A stretch of 64,000 nucleotides of DNA from Mercurialis annua (GCF_937616625.2 NC_065576.1:26148628-26212627); one strand, 5' to 3'; counted from the stretch's first letter, positions 10,491 through 24,663 are shown. Translations and numbers: made by a program. Notes: generated by a model not told the origin, from the letters alone.

Positions 10491-13140
10491 CGTACGTGAA
10501 AAGTGATGCTAGATTAATGGGTCGTTCCGATTACCTAAGAATAGTTAGGTTATATTACGCAGAGTGTGCGTGAAAATTAACAATTTATTAGTATGTCGCG
10601 TCTCAAGTCTCATTAACGCATCGTTCCGATTATCCAAGAATGGTTAGGTTATATTACGCAAAGTGTGCGAGAGAAGTAATGCTAGATTAGTATATCGCGT
10701 CTCAAGTCTATTTAACGCGTCGTTCGGATTACCTAAGCATGGTTTAGGTTATTTTACGCAAGGTATGCGTGAAAGGTGACGCTAGATTAGAATGTCCCGT
10801 CTCAAGGCTCTTTAATGCGCTGTTCCGATTACCTAAGTATGGTTGTTATATTGTGCAAAGTTTACATGAAAAGTGACGCTAGATTAGTATGTCGCGTCTC
10901 AACTGTCTTTAACGCGTCGTTTCAATTACCATGCTTATGTCGCGTCACAAGTCTCTCTAACGCGTAGTTCCGATTACCTTAAGCATGCTTAAGTTATAGT
11001 ACGCAAAGTGTGCGTGAAAAGTAACAATAGATTATTATTTCACGTCTCAAGTCTCTTTAACTCGTCGTTACGATTACCTAAGCATGGTTAGGTTATATTA
11101 CGCAAAGTGTGCGTGAAAAGTGACTAGATTAGTATGTCGCATCTCAAGTCTATTTAACGCGTCGTTCTGATTACCTAAGCATGGTTAGGTTATATTACGC
11201 AAAGTGTACGTTATAAATGACGCTAGAGTAGTATGTCGCGTCTGAAGTCTCTTTAACGCGTCGTTCCGATTACCTAAGCATGCTTAGGTTATATTACGCA
11301 AAGTGTGCGTAAAAGTGACGCTAGATTAGTATGGCGCGTCTCAAGTCTCTTTAACGCGTCGTTCCGATTATCCAAGCATGGTTTTGTTATATTACGCAAG
11401 GTGTGCATGAAAGGTGACGCTAGATTGGAATGTCCCGTCTCAAGGCTCTTTAATGCATCGTTCCGATTACCTAAGTATGGTTTTTATATTATGCAAAGTT
11501 AACGTGAAAAGTGACGCTAGATTAGTATGTCGCGTATCAACTGTCATTAACGCGTCATTTTGATTACCATGCTTATGCTGCGTCACAAGTCTCTCTAACG
11601 CGTCGTTACGATTAACGTAAGCATGGTTAGGTTATAGTACGTAAAGTGTGCGTGAAAAGTAACAATAGATTAGTATGTCACGTCTCAAGTCTCTTTAACG
11701 CGTCGTTACGATTACCTAAGCATGGTTAGGTTATATTACGCAAAGTGTGCGTGAAAAGTGACTAGATTAGTATGTCGCGTCTAAAATCTCTTTAACGCGT
11801 CGTTCCAATTACCTAAATATGGTTAGGTTATTTACGCAAAGCCTGTGTCAGAAGTGACGCTAGAATAGTATGTCGAGTCTCAAGTCTGTTTAACGCGTCA
11901 TTCCGATTACCTAAGCATGGTTAGGTTAGATTAAGCAAAGTGTGCGTGAGAAGGGACACTAGACTAGTATGTCGTGTCTCAAGTCTCTCTAACGCGTCAT
12001 TCCGATTACCTAAGCATGGTTAGGTTATACTACGCAAAGTGTGCGTAAAAAGTGATGCTAGATTCGTATGGCGCGTCTCAAGTCTCTTTAACGCTTGGTT
12101 TCGATTACCATGCTTATTTCGCGTCACAAGTCTCTAACGCGTTGTTCCGATTACCTAAGCATGCTTAGGTTATATTACGCAAAGTGTGCGTAAAAAATGA
12201 CAATATATTAGTATGTCATGTCTCAAGTCTATTTAACGCGTCGTTTCGATTACCCATACATGGTTAGGTTATATTACGCAAAGTGTGCGTGATAAATGAC
12301 AATAGATTAGTATGTCGTGTCTTTAGTCTATCTAACGCGTTGTTCCGATTACCTATGCATGGTTTGGTTATATTATAAGAGGTGTGCGTAAAAGTGACGC
12401 TAGATTAGTATGTCGTGTCACAAGTCTTTTAAACGCATCGTTTTGATTACCATGCTTAGGTCACGTCACACGTCTCTCTAAGGCGTCGTTCCGATCACCT
12501 AAGCATGGTTAGGTTAAATTACCTAAAGTGTGCGTGAAAAGTGACGCTAAAATAGTATGTCCAGTCTCAATTCTCATTAACGCGCCGTTTCGATAATCTA
12601 AGCATGGTTAGGTTTCTTTAAAGTGTCGTTTCGATTACCATGCTTATCTCGCATCACAAGTCTCATTAACGCATTGTTCCGATTACATAATCATGGTTAA
12701 GTTATATCAAGCAAAGTGTGCCTGAAAAGTTACGTTAGATTAGTATGTCGCGTCTCAAGTCTTTCTAACACGTCGTTTCAATTTCCTAAGCATGGTTAGG
12801 TTATATTACGCAAAATGTGCGTGAAAAGTGACGCTAGATTTGTATGTCGCGTCTCAAGTCTCTTTAACGCGTCGTTTCGATTACCTAAGCATGGTTAGGT
12901 TATATTACACAAAATGTGCGTAAAAAGTGACACTAGATATTAGTATGGCGCGTCTCAAGTTTCTTTAACGCGTAGTTTCGATTACCATGCTTATGTCACG
13001 TCACGAAGTCTCTTTAACGCATTGTTCCGATTATCAAAGCATGGTTAGGTTATATTACGCAAAGTGTGCGTAAAAAATAACAATTGATTGGTATGTCGCG
13101 TCTCAAGTCTATTTACGCGTCGTTCCGATTAGCTAAGTAT
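10490..13140 (-). repeat. Block R1, part c: 638-bp tandem HOR and mixed units
   Basis: The segments starting near 10740 and 11378 repeat each other at a 638-bp step. Both have GTGAAAGGTGACGCTAG, AATGTCCCGTCTCAAGGCTC (10791 and 11429), a unit with a shortened dyad region, the rare CAACTGTC join, a long-form unit and then AAAGTAACAATAGATTA. The rest is plain and long-form minus units without a clear longer period. A unit at about 12600-12625 lacks roughly 50 bp (GGTTAGGTTTCTTTAAAG). Confidence 0.7.
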
Positions 13141-13316
13141 GGTTAGGTTATATAACGCAGAGTGTGTTTTAAAAGTGTTGCTAGTTTAGTATGTCGCGTC
13201 TCAAGTCTGGTTAGGTTATATTACGTAAAGTGTGAGTGAGAAAAGTGACACTAGAGTAGTATGTCGTGTCTCAAGTCTCTCTAATGCGTCGTTCCGATTT
13301 CCTAAGCATGGTTAGG
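13141..13316 (-). repeat. Family 1-like unit and truncated unit at the distal end of R1
   Basis: The unit at 13155-13190 (GTGTTTTAAAAGTGTTGC) carries the same rare variant as the first units of R1 at 3806 and 4014. At about 13208 TCAAGTCT joins directly to GGTTAGG, skipping about 30 bp. The last unit, with the mark GATTTCCTAAGCATGG, ends at GGTTAGG, where the orientation switches. Both ends of R1 therefore hold the same unit variant, as if the block had been bounded by matching sequence. Confidence 0.65.
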
Positions 13317-13332
13317 CGCCATACTAATCTAT
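13301..13332. repeat. Orientation switch 2 (minus to plus)
   Basis: Minus-type CCTAAGCATGGTTAGG (13301-13316) is followed without spacer by plus-type CGCCATACTAATC. The cut lies exactly at the outer edge of the dyad. The plus side re-enters within GACGCGCCATACTAAT, the second half of a long-form unit. Confidence 0.85.
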
Positions 13333-15800
13333 CATCACTTTTTACGCACACTTGCGTAATATAACCAAACCACACTTAGGAAATTAGAACGACGAGTTAA
13401 AGAGACTTGAGACGTCAAATACTAATCTAGCGTCACTTTTCACGCGCACTTTGCGTAAAATAACCTAACCATGCTAAGATAATCTTAACGACGCGTTACA
13501 GAGACCTGAAACGCGGCATACTAATCTAGCGTCTCTTTTCACGCACACTTTGCTAAATATAACCTAACCATGCTTAGGTAATCAGAACGACGCGTTAAAG
13601 AGAATTGAGACGCGACAAATTAATCTAGCGTCATATTTCAAACACACTTTGCTTAATATAACATAACCATGCTTATGTAATCAGAACGACACCTTAAAGA
13701 GACTTGAGACGCTGCCAGCATACTAATCTAGCGTCACTTTTCATGCACATTTTACGTAATATAACCTAACCATGCTTAGGTAATCGGAACTACGCGTTAG
13801 AGAGCCTTGTGACGCGACATAAGCATGGAAATAGAAACGACGTGTTAAACAGACTTGAGACGTGCCATACTAATCTAGCGTCAATTTTCACACACACTTT
13901 GCGTAATACAACCTAACCATGCTTATGTAATCGGAACGACGCGTTAAAGAGACTGGAGACGCTACATACAAATCTAGCATCACTTTTCACGCACACTTTG
14001 CCTAATATAACCTAACTATGCTTACGTAATCGGAACGACGCGTTAAACAGACTTGAGAAGCGACATACTAATCTAGCCTCACTGGAATATGACCTAACCA
14101 TGCTTAGGTAATTGGAACGACGCGATAAATAGACTTGAGACACGATATACTAATCTATTGTCATTTTTCAAGCACAATTTACGTAATATAACCTAACCAT
14201 GCTTAGGTAATAAGAACGACGCGTTAGAGAGACTTCTGACGCGACATATGCATTGTAATCGTTACGACGCGTTAAAGAGACTTGAGATGCGCTGTATTAA
14301 TCTAGCGTCGCTTTTTACGCACACATTGCTTAACATGACTTAACCATGCCTAGGAAATTGGAACGGCGCGTTAGAGAGACTTGAGACGCGAAATACTAAT
14401 CTAAAGTCACTTTCCACGCACACCCTGCGTAATATAACCTAACCATGCTTAGGTAATTGGACGACGCGTAAAAGAGCCTTGAGACGCGACATACTAATCT
14501 AGTGTCACTTTTCGCTCACACTGCGTAATATAATTCAACCATACTTAGCTAATTGTAACGACACGTTAAATACACTTGCGACGCGATATTCTAATAAATT
14601 GTAATTTTTCACTCATACTCTGCGTAATATAACCTAACCATGCTTTGGTAATTGGAACGACGCGTTAGAGAAAGTTGTGACGCGACATAAGCATGGTAAT
14701 CGAAACGACGCGTTAAATAGACTTAAGACGCTTCATCACTTTTTACGCACACTTGCGTAATATAACCAAACCGTGCTTAGGAAATTAGAACGACGTGTTA
14801 AAGAGACTTGAGACGTCACATACTGCGTCAATTTTAACGCACTTTTTACGTAATATAACATAACCATACTAAGGTAATCGTAACGACGCATTATATAGAC
14901 TTGAAACACGACATACTAATCTAGCGTCTCTTTTCACGCACACTTTGCTTAATATAACCTAACCATGCTTAGGTAACCAGAACGACGCGTTAAAGAAAAT
15001 TGAGACGCCACAAATTAATCTAGCGTCACTTTTCAAGCACACTTTGCGTTATATAACATAACCATGCTTAGGTAATCAAAACGACACCTTAAAGAGACTT
15101 AAACGCGGCATACTAATATAGCGTCACTTTTCACGACCACTTTACGTAATATAACCTAACCATGCTTAGGTAATCAGAACGACGCGTTAGAGAGCCTTGT
15201 GACGCGACATAAGCATGGTAATCGAAACGACGCGTTTAATAGACTTAAGACGCGCAATACTAATCTATCATCACGTTTTACGCACACTTGCGTAATATAA
15301 CCAAACCACGCTTAGAAAATTAGAACGACGAGTTAAAGAGACTTGAGATGTCACATACTAATCTAGCGTCACTTTTCACGGGCACTTTGTGTAATATAAC
15401 CTAAACCATGCTAATGTAATCGTAACGACGCGTTACAGAGACCTGAAACACGACATACTAATCTAGCGTCTCTTTCCACGTACACTTTGCTTAATATAAC
15501 CTAACCATGCTTAGGTAATCAGAACGACGCGTTAAAGAGAATTGAGACGCGACAAATTAATCTAGCGTCACATTTCAAACACACATTGCGTAATATAACA
15601 TAACCATGCTTAGGTAATCCGAACGACGCCTTAAAGAGACTTGAGACGAGGCATACTAATCTAGCGTCACTTTTCATGCACATTTTACGTAATATAACCT
15701 AATTAGCTTAGGTAATCGGAACGATGCGTTAGAGAGCCTTGTGACACGACATAAGCATGCAAATCGAAACGACGCGTTAAAAAGACTGGAGACGCGCCAT
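13317..15800 (+). repeat. Block F2, part a: ~535-bp HOR, three copies
   Basis: Copies begin near 13317, 14734 and 15267. Each shows, in order, CATCAC then TTTTACGCACACTTGCG (a 1-bp-short variant), ACCAAACC, a unit with CCATGCTAA, ACAGAGACCTGAAACGCG (or close to it), and GAGAGCCTTGTGACGCG in a long-form unit. The last two copies are adjacent at a 535-bp step. The first copy together with the next ~870 bp matches 15255-16700 as a ~1.94-kb step. The R1/F2 switch falls precisely at the start of the first copy. Confidence 0.78.
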
Positions 15801-17931
15801 ACTAATCTAGAGTCAATTTTCACACACACTTTGCATAATAAAACCTAACCATGCTTAAGGTAATAGGAACGACGCGTTAAAGAGACTTGAGATGCGACAT
15901 AGTAATCTAGCATCACTTTTCTCGCACACTTTACCTAATATAACCTAACCATGCTTAGGTAATCGGAACGACGCGTTAAATAGACTTGAGACGCAACATA
16001 CTAATATATTGTCACTTTTCACGCACAATATGCGTAATATAAGCTAACCATGCTTAGGTAATCGGAACGACGCGCTAAAGAGACTTGAGACGTGACATAC
16101 AAATCTAGCGTCACTTTTCACGCATACTTTGCCTAATATAACCTAACCATGCTTAGGTAATCGGAACGACGCGTTAAACAGACTTGAGACGCGACATACT
16201 AATCTAGCGTCACCGTAATATGACCTAACCATGTTTAGGTAATTGGAACGACGCGTTAAATAGACTTGAGACGCGATATACTAATCTATTGTCATTTTTC
16301 ACGCACACTTTACGTAATACAACCTGACCATACTTAGGTAAGCAGTACGACGCGTAAAAGAGACTTCTGACGCGACATAAGCATGGTAACCGATAGGACG
16401 CGTAAAAGAGACTTTAGACGCGCTGTATTAATCTAGCGTCGCTTTTTACGCACACATTGCGTAATTTACCCTAACCATACTTGGGTAATCGGAACAACGC
16501 GTTAGAGAGACTTGAAGAGCGCCATATAAATCTAGCGTCACTTTTTTACACACACTTTGCATAATATAACCTAACCATGCTTAGGTAATCTAAACAACGC
16601 GTTAAAGACACTTGAGACACGACATACTCATCTAGCGTCAGTTTTCACGCACACTTTGTGCAATATAACCAAACCATGCTTAGGTAATTGGAACGATGCG
16701 ATAAAGAGACTTGAGACGCGACAAACTAATCTAGCGTCACTTTTCACGCACACTCTGCGTAATATAGCCTAACCATGCTTAGGTAATTTGAACGACGCGT
16801 TAGAGAGACTTGTGACGCGACATAGCCATGGTAATCGAAACGACGCGTTAAAGAGACTTGAGACGCGCCATACTAATCTTGCATCACTTTTCACGCACAC
16901 TGTGCATAATAAAACATAACCATGGTTAGGTAATCGGAACGACGCGTTAAATAGACTTGAGACCTGACATTATAATCTATTATCATTATTCCAGCACACT
17001 TTGCGTAATATAACCTAACCATGCTTAGGTAATCGGAACGATGCGTTAGAGTGACTTGTGACGCGACATAAGCATGATAATCAAAACGACGCGTTAAAGA
17101 GACTTGAGACGTGACTTACTAATCTAGCGTCACTTTTCACGCACACTTTACGTATATAACCAGACCATGCTTAGGTAATCGGAATGACTTTTGTCATTTT
17201 TCACGCACAATTTTTGTAATTTACCCTAACCATACTTAGGTAATCGAAGCAACGCGTTAGAGAGACTTGAGAAGCACCATATTAATCTAGCGTCACTTTT
17301 TCACGCACACTTTGTATAATATAACCTAACCATGCTTAGGTAATCGAAACAACGCGTTAAAGAGATTTGAGACGCGACATACTCATCTAGCGTCAGTTTT
17401 CACGCACACTTTGCGTAATATAACCTAACCATGCCTAGGTAATCGGAACGACGAGTTAAAGAGACTTGTGACGCAACATACTAATCTATTGTTACTTTAC
17501 AGGCACACTTTGCGTTATAACCTAACCATGCTTTGTTAATCGAACAACGCGTTAGAGAAACTTGTGACGCGACATAAGCATTGTAATCGAAACGATGTGT
17601 TAAAGAGACTTGAGACACGACAAATTAATCTAGCGTCACTTTAATATAACTTAACCATGCTTAGGTAATTGGAACGATGCGATAAAGAGACTTGAGAAGC
17701 GACAAACTAATCTAGCTTCACTTTTCACGCACACTCTGCGCAATATAGCGTAACCGTGCTTAGGTATTCGGAACGACGCGTTAGAGAGACTTGTGACGCG
17801 ACATAACCATGGTAATCGAAACGACGCGTTAAAGAGACTTGAGACGCGCCATACTAATCTTGCATCACTTTTCACTCACACTGTGCATACTAAAACATAA
17901 CCATGCTTAGGTAATCAGAACAACGCGTTAC
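15800..17931 (+). repeat. Block F2, part b: mixed units with 756- and 981-bp internal copies
   Basis: The run starting GTAATTTACCCTAACC at 16461 recurs at 17217 (756-bp step) and includes ACTCATCTAGCGTCAG in both. The run GATGCGATAAAGAGAC at 16695 recurs at 17676 (981-bp step). It is followed in both by CACACTCTGCG, a long-form unit with CATAGCCATGG or CATAACCATGG, CTAATCTTGCATCAC and AAAACATAACC. The two steps overlap, so the stretch is a shuffled tandem duplication. At 17185-17200 two unit parts are joined out of phase. Confidence 0.72.
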
Positions 17932-20515
17932 TAAACTAGCGTCACTTTTAATGCAGACTTTGCGTCATATAACCTAACCATGCCTAGGTAATCGGAACAA
18001 CTCATTGAATAGACTTGTGATGGGACATAGTAATATAGAGTCACTTTTCACGCACACTTTGCGTAATATAACCTAACCATGCATAGCTAATCGAAACGGC
18101 GTGTTAAAGAGACTTGTGATGTGACTGAAAAATCGAGCGTCACTTTTAACGCACACTTTGCGTAATATAGCCTAACCATGCTTTGGTATTCTGAATGACG
18201 CGTTAAAGAGACTTGTGCGCGGCATACTTATCTAGCATCACTTTTCACGCACACTTTGCGTAATATAACCTAACTATACTTAGGTAATCGGAACGACGTG
18301 TTAAAGAGACTTGTATCTAGCGTCACATTTAACGCACACTTAGCGTAATATAACCTAACAATGCTTAGGTAATCGGAACGACGCGTTAAAGAGACTTGAG
18401 ACGCGACATACTAATCTAGCATCACTTTTAACGCACACTTTGCGTTATATAACCGAATTATACTTAGGTAACCGCAACGACGTGTTAAAGAGACTTAAGA
18501 CGCAACATGCTTATATAGCGTCACTTTTAACGCACACTTTGTGTAATATAACCTAACCATACAGACTTGTTACGCGATATACTTTTATTGCGTCACTTTT
18601 CATGCACCCTTCGCGTAATATAACCTAACCATGCTTAGGTAATCGGAACGATGCGACAAAGAGACTTGAGACGCGACATACTAATCTAGCGACACTTTTA
18701 AAACACAAGCTTAGGCAATCGGAACGACGCGTTAAAGAGACTTGGGACGCGACATACTAAAATAGCGTCACTTATAACGCACACTTTGCGTATATAATCT
18801 AACCATGCTTAGGTAATCGGAACGACGTGTTAAAAAGACTTGTGATGCGACATACTTATATAGCGTCACTTTTCACGCACAATTTATGTAATATAACCTA
18901 ACCATTGTTAGGTCGGAACGACGCGTTAAAAAGACTTGTGACGCGACATACTAATCTAGCGTCACTTTAAACGTACAATTTGGGTCATATAACCTAACCA
19001 CGCTTAGGTAATCGGAACGACGCGTTAAAGAGACTTGAGACGAGACATACTACTAATCTAGCATTACTTTTCATGCACACATGTGATATAACCTAATCTT
19101 GTTAGGAAATCGGAATGACACGTTAAAGAGATTTGAGACGAGACATACTACTAATCTACCGTCACTTTTAACTCACACTTTGTGCTATATAACCTAACCA
19201 TGCCTAGATAATCGGAACGACTCGTTGAATAGACTTGTGACGGGACATAGTAATCTAAATTCACTTTTCACGCACACTTTGTGTAATATAACCTAGCCAT
19301 GCATAGGTAATCGGAACGGAGCGATAAAGAGACTTTTGACGCGACATAATAATCTAGCGTCACTTTTAACACCCACTTTGCGTAATATTGCCTAACCATG
19401 GTTATAGCTAATCGGAACGTCGCATTAAAGAGACTTGTGACGCGACATACTTATCTACCGCACACTTTGCGAACTATAACCTAACCATGCTTAGGTAATC
19501 AGAACGACGCGTTAAAGAGACTTGTATCTAGCATCACATTTAATGCACACTTAGCGTAATATAACCTAGCCATGCTTAGGTAATCGGAACGACGTGTTAA
19601 AGAGACTTTACACGCGACATACTAATCTAGCGTCACTTTTAACGCACACATTGCGTAACATAACCGAACCATGCATAGGTAATCGGAACGACGCGTTAAC
19701 TTAAGACGCAACATACTTATATAGCGTTACTTTTAACGCACACTTGCGTAATATAAACTAACCATGCATAGGTAATTGGAACGACGCGTTGAAGAGACTT
19801 CTGAAGCGACACAATTATATAGCGTCCCTTTTCACGCACACTTGGCATAATATAACCTAACCATGCATAGGTAATCGGCAAACGCGTTAAAGACACTTGT
19901 GATGCGATATACTAATCTAGCCTCACTTTTAACGCACACTTTGCGTAATGTAACCTAACCATGCTTAGGTAATCAGAACGACGCGTTAAAGAGAGTTGTT
20001 ACGCGGCTTACTTATATAGCGTCACTTTTCACGCACACTTTTCTTATTATAACCTAAACATGCTTAGGTAATCTGAACGACGAGTTAATGAGACTTGTGA
20101 CAAGACATATTTATATAGCGTCACTTTTCACGCACACTGATCAGAATGACGCGCTAAAGAGACTTGTAACGCGACATATTAATCTAGTCACTTTTAACAC
20201 ACACTTAGCGTAATATAACCTAACCGTGCTTAGATAATTGGAACGACGCATTAAAGAGACTTGTGATGCGACATACTTATATAGCGTCGCTTTTCACGCA
20301 CACTTTACATGACATACTAATCTAGTGTCACTTTTAACGCACCCTTTGCGAAATATAACCTAACCATGCTTAGGTAATCGGAACGATGCGTCAAAGAGAC
20401 TTGAGATGCGACATACTAAACTAGCAACACTTTTAAAACACACTCTGCGTTATATAACCTAACCATGCTTAGCTAATCGGAACGACGCGTAAATAGACTT
20501 GAGACGCGACATACT
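17932..20515 (+). repeat. Family 1 HOR, first plus copy
   Basis: The stretch starts at an abrupt join (GCGTTA to CTAAACTAGCGTC). Family 1 marks are frequent: GACTTGTGACGCG, CTTATATAGCGTC, CACTTTTAACGCAC and ACCATGCATAGG. The distinctive series TGCCTAGGTAATCGG, AACTCATTGAATAGAC, CTGAAAAATCGAGCG, GGTATTCTGAATGAC and CTTTTATTGCGTC (17981-18600) recurs at about 23606-24240 and 47891-48538. A second, weaker start of the series is at about 19200. A ~27-bp deletion at about 18563 is absent from both other copies. Confidence 0.82.
18938..18965. repeat. Perfect 7-bp inverted repeat in a family 1 unit (example)
   Basis: GTGACGC and GCGTCAC face each other across GACATACTAATCTA, giving a 28-bp element. 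It is perfect only in units that have GACTTGTGACGCG. Units with GAGACGCG keep just a 5-bp arm. It recurs in many family 1 units. Whether it binds protein or is a chance product is unknown. Confidence 0.65.
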
Positions 20516-22370
20516 AATCATGCTTTGGTAATCGGAACAACGCGTTAAAGAGACTTGTGACGCGACATAAGCATTGTAATCAAAATGACGCGTTAAAGAA
20601 ACTTGAGACGTGCCATACTAATCTAGCGTCACTTTACGCACATTTTGTGTAATATAACCTGACCATGCTTAGGTAATCGAAACGACACGTTAAAGATACT
20701 TGAGATGCGACATACTAATCTAGCATCACTTTTCACGCACATTTTGTGTAATATAACCTAACCATGCTTAAGAAATTGAAACGACGTTTTAGAAAGACTT
20801 GAGACGCGACATACTGATCTAACGTCAATTTTCACGCACATTTTGCGTAATATAACCTAGCCATGATTATGTAATTGGAACAACGCGTTCAAGAGACTTG
20901 TGACACGAGATAAGCATGGTAATCGAAACGACACTTTAAAGAGACTTGACACGAATCGTACTAATCTAGCGTCACTTTTTACGCACACTTTGTATATTAC
21001 AACCTAACCATGCTTAGATAATCGAAACGACGCGTTAATGAGAATTGAGACTGGACATACTAATATAGAGTCACTTTTTCACGCAAACTTTGCGTAATAT
21101 AACCTAGCCATGCATAGGTAAACGGAACAACGCGTTAAAGAGACTTGTGACGCGAGATAAGCATGGTAATCAAAACGACGCATCAAAGAGACTTGGGACG
21201 AATCATACTAACACACACTTTGCGTAATATAACCAAACCATGCTTAGATAATCGAAACGACGCGTTAAAGAGACTTGAGATTGGACATACTATTGTAGCG
21301 TCACTTTTCACGCACACTTTGCGTAATATAACCTAACCCTGCTTAGGTAAACGGAACGACGCGTTAGAGAATCGTGTGACGCGACCTAAGCATGGTAATC
21401 AAAATGTTGTGTGAGACTTGAGACACGACATACTAATCTAGCGTCACTTTTCACGCACACCTTGCGTATAATAACCTAACAAGGCTTAGGTAATCAGAAC
21501 GACGCGTTAGATAGACTTAAGACGCGACATACATATCAATTGTCTTTTTTCACGCACAACCTAACCATGCTTAAGTAATCTGAACGACGCGTAAATAGAC
21601 TTAAGATGCAACATACTAATCTATTGTCATTTTTTATGCACACTTTGCGTAATATAGCCTAACCATGCTTAGGTAATCGGAACAACGCGTTAAAGAGACT
21701 TGTGACGCGACATAAGCATGGTAATCGAAACGACGCCTTAAAGAGACTTGAGACGTGCCATACTAATCTAGCGTCAACTTTTACACACACTTTGCGTAAT
21801 ATAACCTAACCATGCTTAGGTAATCGGAACGACGCGTTAAAGAGAAGACGCGACATACTAATCTAGCGTCACTTTTCACGCACACTTTGTATAATATAAC
21901 CTAGCCATGTATAGGTAATCGGATCGACACGTTAAACAGACTTGAGACGCGACATAATAATCTAGTGTCACTTTTGACACACGCTTTGCTTTGCGTAAAT
22001 AACCTACCCATGCTTAGGTAATCGGAACAACGCAGATTTGAGACGCGACATACTAATCTAGCGTCACTTTTCACGAACCGTTTGCGTAATATAACCTAAC
22101 CATGCTTGGGTAATCGTAACGACGCGTTAAAGAGACTTCAGACGCGACATGCTAATCTATTGTTACTTTTCATGCACATTTTGCGTAATATAACCTAACC
22201 ATGCTTAGGTAATCGGAACAACGCGTAAAAGAGACTTGTGATGCGACATAAGCATGGTAATCGAAACGACGCGTTAAAGAGACTCTAGACGCGCCATACT
22301 AATCTAGCGTCACTCTTTAACGCACACTTTGCGTAATATAACCTAACCATGCTTAGGTAATCGGACCGAC
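20516..22370 (+). repeat. Family 2 HOR segment
   Basis: It begins at an out-of-phase join (CATACTAATC to ATGCTTTGG) and is rich in the 48-bp partial unit and in CTATTGTCATTTTT units. Marks shared with 52.8-53.3 and 56.2-56.7 kb include GAGAATTGAGACTGGACATA (21040, 53241, 56657) and GACGAATCATACTAA. The series AATCATACTAACACACAC, ACCTAACCCTGCTTAGG and TGTCTTTTTTCACGCACAA (21201-21541) recurs at 25187-25531, steps 3986-3990 bp. Confidence 0.8.
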
Positions 22371-24663
22371 GCGTTAAAGAGACTTGTGACGCGACATACT
22401 ACTAATTTAGCGTCAATTTTAACGCACACTTTGCGTTATATAATCTAACCATGCATAGGTAATCGGAACGACGCGTTAAAGAGACTTGTGACACGACATA
22501 ATAATCTAGCGTCACTTTTAGCGCACACTTAGCGTAATATAACCTAACCATGCTTAGGTAATCAGAACAACCCGTTAAAGAGACTTGAGACGCGACATAC
22601 TAATCTAGCATCACTTTTAACGCACACTTTGCGTAATATAACCGAACCATGCTTAGGTAATCGAAACGACGCGTTAAAGAGACTTAAGACACGGCATACT
22701 TATATAGCATCAGTTATAACGCACACTTTGCGTAATATAACCTAACAATGCATAGGTAATTGGAACGACACCTTAAAGAGACTTGTGACGCGACATACTT
22801 ATATAGCGTCCCTTTTCACGCTCACTTTGCATAATATAACCTAACCATGCATAGGTAATCGGCCGACGCGTTAATGAGACTTGTGACGCGACATACTAAT
22901 CTAGCCTCACTTTTAACGCACACTTTGCGTAATATAACCTAACCATGCTTTGGTAATCGGAACGACGCGTTAAAGAGACTTGTGTCACGACATACTTATA
23001 TAGCGTCACTTTTCACGCACACTTTGCGTAATATAACCTAAGCATGCTTAGGTAATCGGAACAACACGTTAAAGATACTTGTGACGCGACATTATATAGC
23101 GTCACTTTTCACGCAAACTTAGCGTAATATAACCAAACCATAGGTAATCAGAACAACCCGTTAAAGAGACTTGAGACGCGACATACTAATCTAGCATCAC
23201 TTTTAACGCACACTTCGCGTAAAATAACCTAACCATGCTTAGGTAATCGGAATGATGCAAGACTTGAGATGCAACCTACTAATCTAGTGACACTTTTAAT
23301 ACACACTTTGCGTTATATAACCTAACCATGCTTAGGTAATCATAACGACGCGTTAAAGAGACTTGAGACGCGACATACTAATCTAGCGTCACTTATAACG
23401 CGTACTTAGGTAATCGAAACGACGTGTTAAAAAGACTGGTGATGTGACATACTTATCTAGCATCACTTTTCACACACACTTTATGTAATATAACCTAACC
23501 ATTGTTAGGTCAGAACGATGAGTTAAAAAGACTTGTGACGCGACATTCTAATCTAGTGTCACTTTTAATGTACACTTTGCGTTATATAAACTAACCATGC
23601 CTAGGTAATCGGAACAACTCGTTGAATAGACTTGTGATGGGACATATTAATACAGAGTCACTTTTCACGCACACTTTACGTAATATAACCTAACCATGCA
23701 TAGCTAATCGGAACGGCGCGTTAAAGATACTTGTGATGCGAAAGAATAATCGAGCGTCACTTTTAACGCACACTTTGCGTAATATAGCCTAACCATGCTT
23801 TGGTATTCAGAACGACGCGATAAAGAGACTTGTGCGCGACATATTTATCTAGCATCACTTTTCAGGCACACTTTGCGTAACATAACCTAACCATGCTTAG
23901 GTAATCGGAACGGCGCGTTAAAGAGACTTGTATCTAGCGTCACATTTAACGCACACTTAGCGTAATATAACCTAACCATGCTTAGGTAATCGGAACGACG
24001 CGTTCAAGAGCCTTGAGACGCGACATACTAATCTAGTGTCACTTTTGACGCACACTTTGCGTAATATAACCGAATTATACTTAGGTAATCGCAACGACGC
24101 GTTAAAGAGACTTAAGACGCAACATACTTATAAAGCGTCACTTTTAACGCACACTTTGTGTAATATAACCTAACCATGCATAGGTAATTGGAACAAAGCG
24201 TCAAAGAGACTTGTGACGCGATATACTTTTATTGCGTCACTTTTCATGCACTCTTCGCGTAATATAACCTAACCATGCTTAGGTAATTGGAACGATGCGA
24301 CAAAGAGACTTGAGATGCGACATACTAATCTAGCGACACTTTTAAAACACAAGCTTAGGCAATCGGAACGATGCGTTAAAGAGACTTGAGACGCGACATA
24401 CTAATATAGCATCACTTATAACGCACACTTTGCCTAATATAACCTAACCATGCTTAGGTAATCGGAAAGACGTGTTAAAAAGACTTGTGATGCGACATAA
24501 TTATATAGCGGCACTTTTCACGCACAGTTTACGTAATATAACCTAACCATTGTTAGGTCGGAACGACGCGTTAAAAAGACTTGTGACGCGACATACTAAT
24601 CTAGCGTCACTTTAAACGCACACTTTGGGTCACATAACCTAACCACGCTTAGGTAATCGGAAC
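22371..24663 (+). repeat. Family 1 HOR, second plus copy
   Basis: The opening ACTACTAATTTAGCGTC (about 22398) matches 45690. The run continues in the same order through ACCCGTTAAAGAGAC, CGCTCACTTTGC, CGGCCGACGCGTTAATGAG and ATTATATAGCGTCAC. This copy has one instance of the ~587-bp sub-repeat where the 45.9-46.9 kb copy has two. From 23606 it repeats the TGCCTAGGTAATCGG series of 17981. It ends at the out-of-phase join AACGATACCTAACC (24658-24671). Confidence 0.8.
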
